Assembly: GCF_019744875.1 (NCBI RefSeq)
Contig: NZ_JAIETU010000003.1
Location: forward strand, 372,001 to 436,000
Direction of reading: 5' to 3'
Length of the DNA stretch: 64,000 nt
DNA from: Hyphomicrobium sp.
Lineage (GTDB): Bacteria; Pseudomonadota; Alphaproteobacteria; Rhizobiales; Hyphomicrobiaceae
Shown one piece after another: positions 11,351 through 21,058 of the stretch. The translations under genes and the position numbers were made by a program. Under the pieces are notes generated by a model, which did not search any database, was not told the origin of the DNA, and saw only the letters and a program-made list of their open reading frames with translations. The stretch's first letter is position 1. Every line of letters starts with the position of its first letter.

Positions 11351-11872
11351 AAATCTTCCTTTCGTGGGCTCAACGGCGGCACGCCCGCGCACCGGAGCCA
11401 AAACTGTCCCCTAACCGACCCAATTACCCGAGCCAAAGTACGAAAATGTGGCCACGTCCCATGCCAAGCTGAGATCCCCCGAAAATGATCTCATCGTCCA
11501 AACCCGGGTCGTTCCATCGGCGTTTCCCGCGAGCGCCTCCCTTGCCTCTGATGGGCTTTGAAGACGAGCCTGACGCTCCATGAGCGTGGCGGCGCGAAGC
11601 CGCCAAAATGGCCGTCTGAGAGACGCAAGCCGAAAATGAGCGATATCACCCGATGCAGCAAGCAGCGAATGTGACGCGGATTAAATCGTCTGGGGAAAGA
11701 GGCTGGAAGGGCGCACACCGACGCAGAGGTCCGGTAGGCGGTGAAATTTTCCCACGATCCGCAGCCTCGGATTCGTCGGCAGGAACGAGTTGTCAGGGCG
11801 TCGGATTCGCCGGGCTCCAGCCGGCTCCATGGGCCCACCGGCCTCGTCACGCGCATTGGGAAAGCACGCTAC
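11351..11872. other. Long region without a supported gene upstream of pal
   Basis: About 520 nt. Open frames on the minus strand here (up to 121 codons) have no recognisable protein features and no ribosome site. A perfect 6-bp GC hairpin (GGCGGC-GCGAA-GCCGCC) occurs near 11589-11605. The pal promoter should lie near 11360-11450. The composition is less GC-rich than the neighbours. Confidence 0.35.
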
Positions 11873-11913
11873 AAAAAAACAGAGCTGCCGCAGCGTTCGC
11901 TACGACAGCTCTA
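11873..11913 (-). terminator. Rho-independent terminator after the tandem lipoproteins
   Basis: A long minus-strand stem of about 14-15 bp, beginning AGAGCTG and closing CAGCTCT with two G-U pairs, followed by G and seven T residues. It lies about 50 nt after the stop of the second small lipoprotein gene. Confidence 0.9.
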
Positions 11914-11962
11914 ATTTTCAAATCTACCTGGACTTTACATCCAAGCCGATTTTGAATTCGCC

Positions 11963-12085
11963 TTAGCGAACGTCGGCAACAGCCGGAACGTCTGCGCCGA
12001 GCTTGAGAGGAGCAGCCTCTTCACGACGGCAAGCGCCGAGAGCGACAGCAACGATAGCAGCGGCAAGAACGATAGCGCCCTTCAT
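11963..12085 (-). CDS. Tiny lipoprotein A (40 residues)
   Basis: A 40-codon gene. ATG at 12085 preceded by AGGAG at ideal spacing; stop TAA at 11963. The protein begins MKGAIVLAAAIVAVALGAC, a complete lipoprotein signal with a lipobox-like LGAC (Cys at about residue 19). The mature peptide is only about 22 residues: CRREEAAPLKLGADVPA plus a short tail. It is a paralogue of the next gene upstream; the block CRREEAAPLKLGA followed by D/E and VP is identical in the two apart from the acidic residue. It is not entericidin by sequence. Its position between tolB and pal and the shared terminator suggest a small envelope protein operon. No function is known to me. Confidence 0.8.
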   Translation of the reverse strand: MKGAIVLAAAIVAVALGACRREEAAPLKLGADVPAVADVR

Positions 12086-12123
12086 GGTAGTTCTCCTGTT
12101 GTGTCCCAAAAAATTTTCGGACG

Positions 12124-12258
12124 TTAGCGAGCCACTTCCGTGGCAGTCGGAACCTCGGCGCCGAGTTTCAACGGCGCCGCCTCTTCACGACGGCAAGCGC
12201 CGAGAGCAACAGCGACGACGGCAGCCGAGAGAATGATCAGCCCCTTCACACCCTGCAT
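12124..12258 (-). CDS. Tiny lipoprotein B (44 residues), paralogue of A
   Basis: A 44-codon gene, 38 nt upstream of its paralogue. ATG at 12258 preceded by AGGAGAT; stop TAA at 12124. The signal is MQGVKGLIILSAAVVAVALG with the lipobox LGAC (Cys at about residue 22), and the mature part starts CRREEAAPLKLGAEVP. A longer in-frame start at 12396 exists but would destroy the signal peptide. The pair looks like a tandem duplication that has diverged in the signal and tail while keeping the mature core, which argues for selection on the core. Confidence 0.8.
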   Translation of the reverse strand: MQGVKGLIILSAAVVAVALGACRREEAAPLKLGAEVPTATEVAR

Positions 12259-12529
12259 GGTCTTATCTCCTGATGCTTGTTCGGCAACGAGCCGAATATC
12301 TGGGTACCGGCGCTGCATGATTTGATCAAGAACTGAGGGTGCCAAGTCACTGTTTTCCCCCCTCGTTGATGCGAAAATGCAACTCGATATCCACACGCTC
12401 TAAACAACTCGCAACGAAAAGCCGGCACTCCGGAAGTGGCTGATTTTCCGGCGCTAATTCCATCACGGCGCGCATGACGCGCACATGCAAGATAGAGAGC
12501 TGGCGGTTAAGACCGCGTTAATCGCTGTC

Positions 12530-14074
12530 TCAGTTCAGGAGGGGCGACCAGGCAGGGTCCGACCCGAACGAGGGCGTGTTGACGACTCGTTCGTTGTAGC
12601 CGGTCAGATCGACGGAGTAGATTCGCGACCCGCCCGTCTCCCCCTGGCTCTCGCGGAAGAACATCAGAACACGCCCATTGGGGGCCCAGGTCGGCCCCTC
12701 GTTGTGGTAGCCCTCGGTCAAAACGCGCTCTCCCGACCCGTCAGGACGCATGACGCCAATCAGGAATCGGCCTGCGAGCTGCTTGGTGAAGGCGATGTAG
12801 TCGCCGCGCGGCGACCAGACCGGCGTCGAATAGCGCCCCTCCCCCATGCTGATGCGGCGCGCATTGCTCCCGTCCCCACCCATCACGAAGAGCTGCTGGG
12901 TGCCGTCGCGGTCGGATTCGAACACGATCTGGCGGCCGTCCGGCGCGTAGGACGGGCTGGTGTCGAGCGCCCCCGAGCTGGTGAGCTGGCGCGTCTGGCG
13001 CGTCCGCAGGTTCATCTCGAAAATGTTCGAGTCGGCGCCGTTCTGCAGGCTCATGATCACGCTTTGCCCGTCGGGTGAGAATCTAGGGGCAAACGTCATG
13101 CCCGGAAACTCGCCGACAGCCTCGCGCTTGCCGGTTTCGAGGTTCATCAGGAACACGTGCGGCTGATCCTTGGTGTAGGCCATGTAGGCGATCTCGCTCG
13201 CGATCGGATTGAATCGCGGCGTCAGCACCAGCTCCTGGCCCTGTGTCAGCAGGCGCACGTTGGCCCCGTCCTGATCCATGATCGCGAGTCGCTTCACCCG
13301 CTTCGCCTTCGATCCCGTCTCGTCGACGAACACGACCCGCGTGTCGAAGTATCCCTTTTCGCCCGTCAGGCGCTCGTAAACCTGGTCCGCCACGAGGTGG
13401 CCGACGCGCCGCCAGTTCTGCGACCCCGTCGTGAACCGCTGTCCCGCGAGCTGCTTGCCGCTGGTCACGTCCCAGAGCCGGAATTCGCTCATCAGCTTGC
13501 CGTCCGGCCCGCGCGTCACGCGACCCACGGCCAACGCTTCGGCACCGATCTGGCGCCAGTCGGGGAAACGGGGCAATGCGTTGACATCGCGAATGTTTTC
13601 AAGAAATGACGCCGGATCCAGAGGCTGGAACAGGCCCGAACGCTCGAGGTCGGCCATCAGCACCTGCGCCACATCGGCCGCGAGCTTGGGATCGTCGCCC
13701 GTAAACACCGGGATCGCGATGGGGATGGGCGCCACCGTGCCCTGGCGCTGCGTGCCGCGCAGGCCATCGGACGAGAACCCATCCACGCCTGCACCCGGGC
13801 GCGAGTCGCCGCTCCCGCCGCTGGTCGGCGGACCCGGCGGGCCTTGCTGAGCGGGCGGCGGCACCTCGTAGCCCTGCTGGCGCAACTGGTCGCCGAAACT
13901 TCCGCCCCCGCCGCCACCTGCCGGCGGGCGATAGGCATCGTCCACCTGCGCCAGCGCTTGCGGGACCGGCAGTGTGCCGATCGCAGCGGCGGCAAGGAGA
14001 ACGGCAAGGACCCGGACGACGTGCTTGGACAGCGCGCGCAGCGCATGCGCGGGGCGGAGGCTTGGTTCGGTCAT
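12530..14074 (-). CDS. tolB: Tol-Pal system beta-propeller protein TolB
   Basis: A periplasmic protein of about 514 residues linking TolA and Pal. It has a signal peptide ([20 protein letters not shown], cleavage near ALAQ), an unusual Gly/Pro/Gln-rich linker of about 60 residues, then the N-terminal TolB domain starting at [16 protein letters not shown], and a six-bladed C-terminal propeller with repeated blade motifs ([53 protein letters not shown]). Start choice is uncertain: ATG at 14074 has a close GAGG; other in-frame ATGs lie at 14083, 14116 and 14164. The tolA stop is just upstream, at 14170, so the two genes are coupled. Confidence 0.93.
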   Translation of the reverse strand: MTEPSLRPAHALRALSKHVVRVLAVLLAAAAIGTLPVPQALAQVDDAYRPPAGGGGGGSFGDQLRQQGYEVPPPAQQGPPGPPTSGGSGDSRPGAGVDGFSSDGLRGTQRQGTVAPIPIAIPVFTGDDPKLAADVAQVLMADLERSGLFQPLDPASFLENIRDVNALPRFPDWRQIGAEALAVGRVTRGPDGKLMSEFRLWDVTSGKQLAGQRFTTGSQNWRRVGHLVADQVYERLTGEKGYFDTRVVFVDETGSKAKRVKRLAIMDQDGANVRLLTQGQELVLTPRFNPIASEIAYMAYTKDQPHVFLMNLETGKREAVGEFPGMTFAPRFSPDGQSVIMSLQNGADSNIFEMNLRTRQTRQLTSSGALDTSPSYAPDGRQIVFESDRDGTQQLFVMGGDGSNARRISMGEGRYSTPVWSPRGDYIAFTKQLAGRFLIGVMRPDGSGERVLTEGYHNEGPTWAPNGRVLMFFRESQGETGGSRIYSVDLTGYNERVVNTPSFGSDPAWSPLLN

Positions 14075-14169
14075 GGTCCTCATCTTCGATATGATCGTGG
14101 CAACAAGCGTGCTCATGAAGGCCAAAACCCCAAAAATCGGGCGTGAGCGCGGCGTCGTTGGCATAACGC

Positions 14170-15240
14170 TTACAGCATTTCGCGCGGATCAAAATCCCAG
14201 ATGATCGACTTCCAGGCCCAATAGCGGTCCTCGGGCAGCGTGAACGGAGAGCACGCCTTGACCGCGCGCACCGCCGCCTCGGCCGCGATCTGGAACACCG
14301 GGCCGGCCTGCGGAGCCTCGACAGCGGGCTCCCCCTCCAGCGTTCCGTCCGGCCGCAACCGCCAGCGCACCGTCACGACCATCGTCTCGATGCCGCCGCC
14401 GCCGCCCGGAAGTTTCCAGCACGCCCGCAATTGCTGGCTGATCTGGGCGCGCAGCAAATCCTGTTCGCGCACGGAAAGGCGCGGCGCATCGCCCTCGGCC
14501 GCACCTGCCGTCGGCCCGGTGTAGTCGGTCGGGTTCTCCGGCTGCGTCGCTGAGTTGGGCGCGCCCTTGCGGGTCGGATCCTTGTCGAGCAGGGCCGCAA
14601 GGCGGTCGGCCTGCTCCTGCTTTTTCTTCTTTTCCTGTTCCTTTTTCTTCTGCTCGGCGAGCTTCTTCTTGCGCGCCTTTTCGCGCTCCTCGGCCTTCTT
14701 CTTCTCCTCGGCCTTCTTTTTTTCTTCCTCGGCTTTTTTCTTCTCGTCCTCGGCCTTTTGTTTCTCTTCCGCCTGCTTGAGTTCTTCCGCTTTCTTTTCC
14801 TCTTCCGCCTTTTTCAACTCGTCGGGCGTCGGCCCCGGCGGCGGATCGGGCGGCATGGCGGCGAGCTTTTCGGCGATCGCATCTGGCTTCGGCGGCTCCG
14901 TCTTGGCGGGCTCCGGCGGCGGCGCGGGCGCCTCTTCGACCTTCTTCTCGGGTTCGGGCGGCGTTGGTTCGACGGGAAGCTCGGGCGCGAGAATGGGCTT
15001 CGGCTTTTCGGCCTCAACCTTCGACATGTCGGGCTTCGGCTCGTCCTTGGCTTTCGCCTCGAGTTCCGTCGCAGTTGTGCTGCCTTTTTTGAGCGCAAGC
15101 AGGTCCGACGGCGTGATGAGCGCGACCTCGATCGGCGCGGGTTCCGGCGCCTTGAGCGGCGGCGTCGAGAGCATGGCGAGATACATCCACGCCAGCGCGC
15201 CGCCATGCAAAAGGATCGACAGGGTCAAGCCGAACGGCAC
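14170..15240 (-). CDS. tolA: Tol-Pal system protein TolA
   Basis: An inner-membrane protein that spans the periplasm to reach Pal/TolB using energy from TolQR. I choose GTG at 15240: AGGGGGA precedes it, and it places the membrane helix [20 protein letters not shown] right at the N-terminus with the S-x3-H motif that TolA uses to contact TolQR. The frame stays open to a GTG at 15447, but that would add 69 unlikely residues before the helix. After the helix come a Pro/Glu/Lys-rich stretch, a long Lys/Glu/Ala coiled coil ([20 protein letters not shown]), and a C-terminal TonB-like domain ([18 protein letters not shown] ... [14 protein letters not shown]). About 356 residues, typical of alphaproteobacteria. 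Confidence 0.92.
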   Translation of the reverse strand: MPFGLTLSILLHGGALAWMYLAMLSTPPLKAPEPAPIEVALITPSDLLALKKGSTTATELEAKAKDEPKPDMSKVEAEKPKPILAPELPVEPTPPEPEKKVEEAPAPPPEPAKTEPPKPDAIAEKLAAMPPDPPPGPTPDELKKAEEEKKAEELKQAEEKQKAEDEKKKAEEEKKKAEEKKKAEEREKARKKKLAEQKKKEQEKKKKQEQADRLAALLDKDPTRKGAPNSATQPENPTDYTGPTAGAAEGDAPRLSVREQDLLRAQISQQLRACWKLPGGGGGIETMVVTVRWRLRPDGTLEGEPAVEAPQAGPVFQIAAEAAVRAVKACSPFTLPEDRYWAWKSIIWDFDPREML

Positions 15241-15483
15241 GGCAGTCCCCCTGCTGAGAATGCGAGCGCGTCTTGTGATCCGGCCGGGTCGCGACGGCTT
15301 TCCACTCCAACGCAGACGTCCTGGTTCCGCACCAAGCGCACGACGCGGCGCGCGGAGCCTTGCTCCGGCCGGTATGATGTCGGCGGGCTGGCGCGATCCC
15401 GCGCCGCGCTCCCTCGCCTGAACTGCATCATCCCATCGTCCTCGCACGAGCCCTGCGGAGGACCCTCAGCCCTCCGTACTCGA

Positions 15484-15945
15484 TCACTGCGGGGCGGCTG
15501 CCCCGTCCTCCACTTCCGTCACCAGCGAAACTTTCTTGAAGCCGCCGGCGCTGATCCGGCCCATGACGCGCATGATCTGGCCGTAGTTCGTACCCTTGTC
15601 ACCGCGCACGAAGATCTGCTCGTCGACGCCGTTCTTGGCGATGGCCTTGAGCTTCTCGGCCACCTCGTCGATCGTCACCTTCGTCTCACCGATGAAAACA
15701 TCGCCATTGGTCGAAACCGAGATGGTGAGCGGCTCGTGATTGCTTTCGAGCTGCTTTCCTTGCGACTGCGGCAGCTCGATCGGCACGCCGACCGTGAGCA
15801 GCGGCGCCGATACCATGAAGATGATCAGCAGCACGAGCATCACGTCGACCATCGGCGTGACGTTGATTTCGCTCATGGGCGCACGCCGGCCGCGCCGGCT
15901 TCTGCGCCGGCCGCCGCCACCCGCAGCGTTGATGCTCATTCCCAT
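15484..15945 (-). CDS. tolR: Tol-Pal system protein TolR (ExbD family)
   Basis: A 153-residue component of the proton channel that energises TolA. A basic N-terminus (GGRRRSRRGRRAPMSEINVT) precedes the single membrane helix PMVDVMLVLLIIFMVSAPLL, which carries the conserved proton-pathway aspartate (VDVMLVLL). The periplasmic domain is normal (VFIGETKVTIDEV, FVRGDKGTNYGQIMRVMG). It lies 22 nt downstream of tolQ on the minus strand. Confidence 0.97.
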   Translation of the reverse strand: MGMSINAAGGGGRRRSRRGRRAPMSEINVTPMVDVMLVLLIIFMVSAPLLTVGVPIELPQSQGKQLESNHEPLTISVSTNGDVFIGETKVTIDEVAEKLKAIAKNGVDEQIFVRGDKGTNYGQIMRVMGRISAGGFKKVSLVTEVEDGAAAPQ

Positions 15946-15967
15946 CTTAGTGTCCCGTGTCCGATGG

Positions 15968-16681
<714 letters not shown>

Positions 16682-16948
16682 TGCGTCAACCGTCTTTCGA
16701 GGCTTCGAGCGGGCGGCCGAGGCGCCATGAGGAAATGAGTGTGCCGAATCGACAATCCGCTCCCCAGCCCCCGCGGATCGAACGTGCACCGGCGCGCACG
16801 GAGCATCAAGGCCCATGTTGCCGCGCAATATGCCCAAATGAGGGCGGTTGTGGAGCGGACGCAAATTGGCGACGGCGGCATTCGACGGAAAAAGGCGGCC
16901 TGGAAACGCCATCGCACCGCACGACGTTCGCTGCCGAAGCCGCGCGCC

Positions 16949-17275
16949 CTAAACCGGCCGGGGACCGTGCAGGATGAGGAGCGCGCCCGCGACGCAAATG
17001 GCGCCGCCCACCACGTCCCAGCGGTCGGGCCGCGCGCCTTCGAACGCCCAGAGCCAGATCAGCGACGCGGCGATGTAGATCCCGCCGTAGGCGGCATACG
17101 CGCGCCCCGCAAATTCAGTGTCGATCCGCGTTAGCAGCCACGCGAACGCAACGAGCGCGGCAATCCCCGGCACGAGCCAATACGCCGGGGCGCCCTGCCG
17201 CGCCCAGGCCCAGACCGCAAAGCACCCTGCAATTTCGAGCAGCGCCGTTACCGAGAAGATCGCGAACGATGTCAT
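16949..17275 (-). CDS. YnfA/UPF0060-family small membrane protein
   Basis: A 108-residue protein with four predicted membrane helices, distantly related to small multidrug resistance transporters. ATG at 17275 overlaps the carbonic anhydrase stop codon (ATGA), so it is translationally coupled. Family hallmarks: [20 protein letters not shown] at the N-terminus, [20 protein letters not shown] in the middle, and a C-terminal [16 protein letters not shown]. The start of helix 1 with the conserved Glu (LLEIAGC) matches the UPF0060 family. The substrate is unknown. Confidence 0.92.
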   Translation of the reverse strand: MTSFAIFSVTALLEIAGCFAVWAWARQGAPAYWLVPGIAALVAFAWLLTRIDTEFAGRAYAAYGGIYIAASLIWLWAFEGARPDRWDVVGGAICVAGALLILHGPRPV

Positions 17276-17937
17276 GCCCCGGCCCCCTCGTCCAACAGGC
17301 ACCGCCACGCCCCCGTCTTGGGATCGTAGGCCCGGATTTCACCCGCCTCCATGTCGTAGAGCCAGCCGTGAATTCCGATGCGCCCTTCGGCAACGCCGCG
17401 CGCAACGATGTCATAGGTCATGAGATTGTCGAGCTGGAACTGAATATGCGCGCGGATGGTCGCGAGACTGCGCTCGTCCTCGGGCACGCGCGCGGCCGCC
17501 ACGAGTTGGTGCGCGGGCCGCGTATATTCGACCCAGCGGCCAAGGTGAGCATCCGTTTCCGGCGGCAGCGGCTCGGCAAGCGCCTGGATGCCGCCGCAGC
17601 CCGTATGTCCGCACACCACGATATCGTCGACGCCGAGCGCCCCCAGCGCATACTCGATCGCCGCACCCACGGCTTCGTCACCGGCAAACGAAGGCGGCAC
17701 GCAGTTGGCGATGTTGCGCACCTCGAACAGCTCTCCCGGATCGGCGGACGTGATCTGCGAAGGCACGACGCGGCTGTCGCAACAGCCGATCCAGAGCAGC
17801 CGCGGTTTCTGCTTCTTGGTCGCGAGGCTCTTGTAGAACGCCTTGTCGCGATCGAACTCCATGCGGAAGCGCTCGTAGCCCTCGATCGCATCCTTGATAT
17901 CGAGGTCGATGCCTTCGGCATCTTTCGCGGTCGTCAT
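17272..17937 (-). CDS. Beta-class carbonic anhydrase
   Basis: A 221-residue enzyme interconverting CO2 and bicarbonate. Zinc ligands are Cys53 in CCDSRV, His111 and Cys114 in CGHTGCGG, with the Asp-Arg pair of the CDSR motif for catalysis. The family blocks [15 protein letters not shown] and [16 protein letters not shown] are present. ATG at 17937 has a GGGGGA site; an earlier in-frame ATG at 17988 is possible. It lies between ybgC and the YnfA-like gene, with which it overlaps by 4 nt. The pair therefore forms an insertion in the Tol-Pal neighbourhood. Confidence 0.95.
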   Translation of the reverse strand: MTTAKDAEGIDLDIKDAIEGYERFRMEFDRDKAFYKSLATKKQKPRLLWIGCCDSRVVPSQITSADPGELFEVRNIANCVPPSFAGDEAVGAAIEYALGALGVDDIVVCGHTGCGGIQALAEPLPPETDAHLGRWVEYTRPAHQLVAAARVPEDERSLATIRAHIQFQLDNLMTYDIVARGVAEGRIGIHGWLYDMEAGEIRAYDPKTGAWRCLLDEGAGA

Positions 17938-18014
17938 GGTTTCCCCCGGATTGCCACCCCTGCGGCGCGGCGCATCATCGTCGTACATCCACGACTTGTC
18001 TATGCGCCTTGCTT

Positions 18015-18539
18015 TTAGGCAGCACCGCCCTCCGAGTGCGCGCGGAACGCGTCACGAACTTCCGCCGAAACGCGCAACGGCTTGCCCGACACGGCCACCA
18101 GCACAACTGTCACCTCGGCTTCGAATACCCGACGGTCCTGGTTGAGCACGGCTTGCAGCAGCGTCACGCTCGCGCCCCCGATTTCCTTGACGCGCGTCTC
18201 GACGATCAGCACGTCGTCCATGCGCGAGGGCCGCAGGAAATCGCAATTCATGCGCCGCACGACGAACGCAGCCGGCTCCCGGCTGGCCGACCCGTCGATG
18301 AGGCGGCGCGAATCCGTGCCCAGCAGACGCAGAAAATCCGTCCGACCCCGCTCGCACCAGCGGATGTAGGAGGCGTGATAGGCGATGCCGCCCGCGTCCG
18401 TATCCTCGAAGTAGACGCGCACCGGCAGCACGTGGCGCCGCCCGCTTGCGTCGTCGATGATGCGCCCGGCCAGATCCGGCCAGCCCGCTGCTGCATCGCC
18501 CAGTAGCGCAGCGGAATCGCTATGTGATGTATCGCTCAT
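18015..18539 (-). CDS. ybgC: Tol-Pal associated acyl-CoA thioesterase YbgC
   Basis: A 174-residue hot-dog fold thioesterase, the usual first gene of tol-pal clusters. The catalytic motif is VYFEDTDAGGIAYHASYIRW, with the essential Asp of the 4-hydroxybenzoyl-CoA thioesterase family, followed by ERGRTDFLRLLG. ATG at 18539 (MSDTSHSD) is preferred over 18671; the N-terminal 45 residues of the shorter form are still non-conserved. It is 77 nt upstream of the carbonic anhydrase gene. Confidence 0.94.
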   Translation of the reverse strand: MSDTSHSDSAALLGDAAAGWPDLAGRIIDDASGRRHVLPVRVYFEDTDAGGIAYHASYIRWCERGRTDFLRLLGTDSRRLIDGSASREPAAFVVRRMNCDFLRPSRMDDVLIVETRVKEIGGASVTLLQAVLNQDRRVFEAEVTVVLVAVSGKPLRVSAEVRDAFRAHSEGGAA

Positions 18540-18589
18540 GAGGTCTCTGTTGAATGCTGGTGCGCTTCGGAAGCGCGGCAAAACTGACG

Positions 18590-19522
18590 TCAGGCAAACG
18601 TGCGCCCCGAGCCCACCGTGACGAGCACGATCTCCGGCGGCGAGCCGAACCGGATCGGCAGACTGGAGCACCCTATCCCGGCCGAAACCACGAGATTGCG
18701 GTTATCCTCGATGATGTGCCCGAACAGATAACGCTGACCATAGCGGGAGGGAACCACTGGCGCATAGCCGAGCACGCGCACCTGCCCGCCATGTGTATGG
18801 CCGGCCACCGTCAGCGCCACGCGATCGGGCACCTTCGGGAAGATGTCCGGCTCATGCACCATCAGCACGACCGGCGCATCGTCCGTCACCTTGGCGAGCG
18901 TGCCGTCGAGGTCGTCCACGCCCTCGTAGGTAGCGCCGCGATTCTGGGAGCGGTCCCGCTTCGTCGGCCAGAACGCCCATTGGTCGCCCAGCCCCGCGAC
19001 CCAGAACGGCAGGCCATCCTTCTCGAGGCGCACCGCGTCGTTTTCGTAGACGGGAATTCCGGCCGCCGTGAGCGCCTCCCCGGCCTTGATGGGACCGCCG
19101 CGCCGCCGCTGCGTTTCGATGTCTTCCCACCAGTCGTGATTGCCCAGCACGGCATGCACGCCGAGCGGCGCCCTGAGCCCGGCCAGCGCGCCAGCCCACT
19201 CCGCATGCGGGATGAGACGCCCGAAGGTCGCCATCTTCCCGCCCGGCACGAAATCGCCGAGCAGAAACACGAGATCGGGCATCAGCGCATTCGTGCGCGC
19301 CACGATCTTGCGCAGGCGATCCATGCCGAGCCAAGGCTCGCAGATGTGCAGGTCCGTCAGAATGGCGATGCGCAGCGTCAGCCCGGCCGGCCAGTCCGGC
19401 GGCGACACCGCATACCGCGTCACGCCGAGCCGGAACGGTTCGGCCAGCGCATAGCCGCCGAACGACATCGAAGCGACACCCGATAGCGCGAGGCCCTTGA
19501 GCAGTTGTCGGCGCGTGATCAA
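18590..19522 (-). CDS. Calcineurin-like metallophosphoesterase with twin-arginine signal
   Basis: A 310-residue exported phosphoesterase. It begins MITRRQLLKGLALSGVASMS, a twin-arginine-type signal. Metal-site motifs in order: ILTDLHIC, FLLGDFVPGG, VLGNHDWW, a later VHEP and AGHTHGGQ. This is the YaeI/YkuE-like arrangement; substrates of that group include phospholipid-type phosphoesters, but the substrate here is unknown. It lies 50 nt upstream of ybgC on the same strand and could be co-transcribed with it. Confidence 0.9.
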   Translation of the reverse strand: MITRRQLLKGLALSGVASMSFGGYALAEPFRLGVTRYAVSPPDWPAGLTLRIAILTDLHICEPWLGMDRLRKIVARTNALMPDLVFLLGDFVPGGKMATFGRLIPHAEWAGALAGLRAPLGVHAVLGNHDWWEDIETQRRRGGPIKAGEALTAAGIPVYENDAVRLEKDGLPFWVAGLGDQWAFWPTKRDRSQNRGATYEGVDDLDGTLAKVTDDAPVVLMVHEPDIFPKVPDRVALTVAGHTHGGQVRVLGYAPVVPSRYGQRYLFGHIIEDNRNLVVSAGIGCSSLPIRFGSPPEIVLVTVGSGRTFA

Positions 19523-19686
19523 ATGGGCCTCGTGGAATGCAAATGGGGCTGCAAAAAAGGCTGAAACGACGGCTGACCGGCGCCCGCCGGAGCGGTCTCA
19601 CGTCCCTAAACGGGCTCGCCGTTCGCTCTACCGAAGCACCAAATCATGACCGGAAGGTTGCGTCATGACGTCCGCCCGGCGGCAGC

Positions 19687-20730
19687 CTAGTCGTCCTCGC
19701 CGCCTTCGAACATCGGCAGCTCCGGCGTCGAAGCGCGCGGCGGCCCCGAAAGCCCGAGATGGCGGAACGCCTTCATCGTCAGCACACGCCCCCGCGGCGT
19801 CCGCCCGATGAACCCTTGTTGCAGAAGATAAGGCTCGACGATTTCCTCGACCGCATCGCGCGGCTCCGACAGCGCCGCCGCAATCGTCTCGATGCCGACA
19901 GGTCCGCCTTCATACGTGCCCGCGATGCAGGTGAGATAGCGATGGTCGAGCGCATCCAGCCCCGCGTGATCGACTTCGAGCGCCCTCAGCGCCACGTCCG
20001 CCACGCCCGCGTCGATCACGGGCGCACCCGCCACCGCTGCGAAATCCCGCACCCGCCGCAACAGGCGCCCCGCGATACGCGGCGTACCCCGCGCGCGCCG
20101 CGCGATTTCCGCAGCCCCGTCCGGCGCGATCGGCGCACCGAGCACCCGCGCCCCACGCGTCACGACGCTTTCAAGCTCGGCCACCGTGTAGAAGTTGAGG
20201 CGGATCGGAATGCCGAAGCGATCGCGCAGCGGCGTCGTCAGCAGACCCGCCCGCGTCGTCGCGCCGACCAGCGTGAATTTCGCGAGATCAATCCGCACCG
20301 ACCGCGCCGCCGGCCCCTCGCCGATGATGAGGTCGAGCTGGAAGTCCTCCATCGCCGGATAGAGGATTTCCTCGATTGCCGGATTGAGGCGATGGATTTC
20401 ATCGATGAACAGCACGTCGCGCTCTTCGAGATTGGTGAGCAGCGCCGCGAGATCGCCCGCCTTCGAAATCACCGGCCCCGAGGTGGCGCGAAACCCGACG
20501 CCGAGCTCCTTCGCCATGATCTGCGCGAGCGTCGTCTTGCCGAGGCCCGGCGGGCCGGCGAACAGCACATGGTCGAGCGCATCGCCGCGCGCCCGCGCCG
20601 CCTCGATGAAGACGCGCAGATTCGCGCGGGCCTGCTCCTGGCCCACGAATTCGTCGAGCGAGCGCGGCCTGATGGACGCTTCGTAGGCGTCCGCCTCGCG
20701 TTTCGCTCCGCTAATGAGGCGGTCGGTCAT
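19687..20730 (-). CDS. ruvB: Holliday junction branch-migration helicase RuvB
   Basis: A 347-residue AAA+ motor that drives branch migration with RuvA during recombination repair. Recognised by [20 protein letters not shown], Walker [10 protein letters not shown], Walker [11 protein letters not shown], sensor [13 protein letters not shown] and the C-terminal winged-helix segment [14 protein letters not shown]. Length and order are typical. It is 46 nt downstream of a small membrane protein gene and belongs to the ruvC-ruvA-ruvB series, interrupted here. Confidence 0.98.
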   Translation of the reverse strand: MTDRLISGAKREADAYEASIRPRSLDEFVGQEQARANLRVFIEAARARGDALDHVLFAGPPGLGKTTLAQIMAKELGVGFRATSGPVISKAGDLAALLTNLEERDVLFIDEIHRLNPAIEEILYPAMEDFQLDLIIGEGPAARSVRIDLAKFTLVGATTRAGLLTTPLRDRFGIPIRLNFYTVAELESVVTRGARVLGAPIAPDGAAEIARRARGTPRIAGRLLRRVRDFAAVAGAPVIDAGVADVALRALEVDHAGLDALDHRYLTCIAGTYEGGPVGIETIAAALSEPRDAVEEIVEPYLLQQGFIGRTPRGRVLTMKAFRHLGLSGPPRASTPELPMFEGGEDD

Positions 20731-20776
20731 GTTTTGTTCGTGGCCGTGTTTGCGCGCGCCGTCAAGCGCGACTGAG

Positions 20777-21019
20777 CTAGCCGCGCCGGCAGATCATGCG
20801 ACCGAAAATCAGCGCGATCGCCGGCGGCCCCGCGGCCAGCAGTCCGTACATCAGGGCGTGGCGGCCGGTTGCAGCCCGCAGCGCCTCGACGGTTGCCGGG
20901 TCCGTCGCCGAAACATCGAGCGGCGCGTAGGGTGCGTTGACGTAGCCGAAATAGGCCACCGCCCCCGTCCAGATCAGCGACAGCACCAGCCACACCGGAA
21001 ACGAAAACAGTTTGCACAT
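20777..21019 (-). CDS. Small two-helix membrane protein
   Basis: An 80-residue protein with two predicted membrane helices ([20 protein letters not shown] near the N-terminus, [20 protein letters not shown] near the end). ATG at 21019 is preceded by AGAGGA at good spacing. A small membrane protein between ruvA and ruvB is common in alphaproteobacteria, which supports this being a real resident of the ruv operon. Its role is unknown. Confidence 0.8.
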   Translation of the reverse strand: MCKLFSFPVWLVLSLIWTGAVAYFGYVNAPYAPLDVSATDPATVEALRAATGRHALMYGLLAAGPPAIALIFGRMICRRG

Positions 21020-21037
21020 CTGCGCCGTTCCTCTCGC

Positions 21038-21058
21038 CCTACTGCCTACTGCCTACTG
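21038..21058. repeat. Three tandem copies of a 7-bp unit
   Basis: Unit CCTACTG three times in a row (21038-21044, 21045-21051, 21052-21058), followed by another CC. The array covers the last codons and the stop codon of the HNH-like gene on the minus strand and lies 19 nt before the start of the small membrane protein gene. Confidence 0.9.

Noticed and set aside
11424-11856. Open frames of 60-121 codons upstream of pal
   Set aside because: No ribosome sites, no domain-like segments, and codon patterns unlike the neighbouring genes.
12330-12352. A TTGGCAC block ahead of the tiny lipoproteins, as a sigma-54 -24 element
   Set aside because: The -12 TTGC element is not at the needed spacing.
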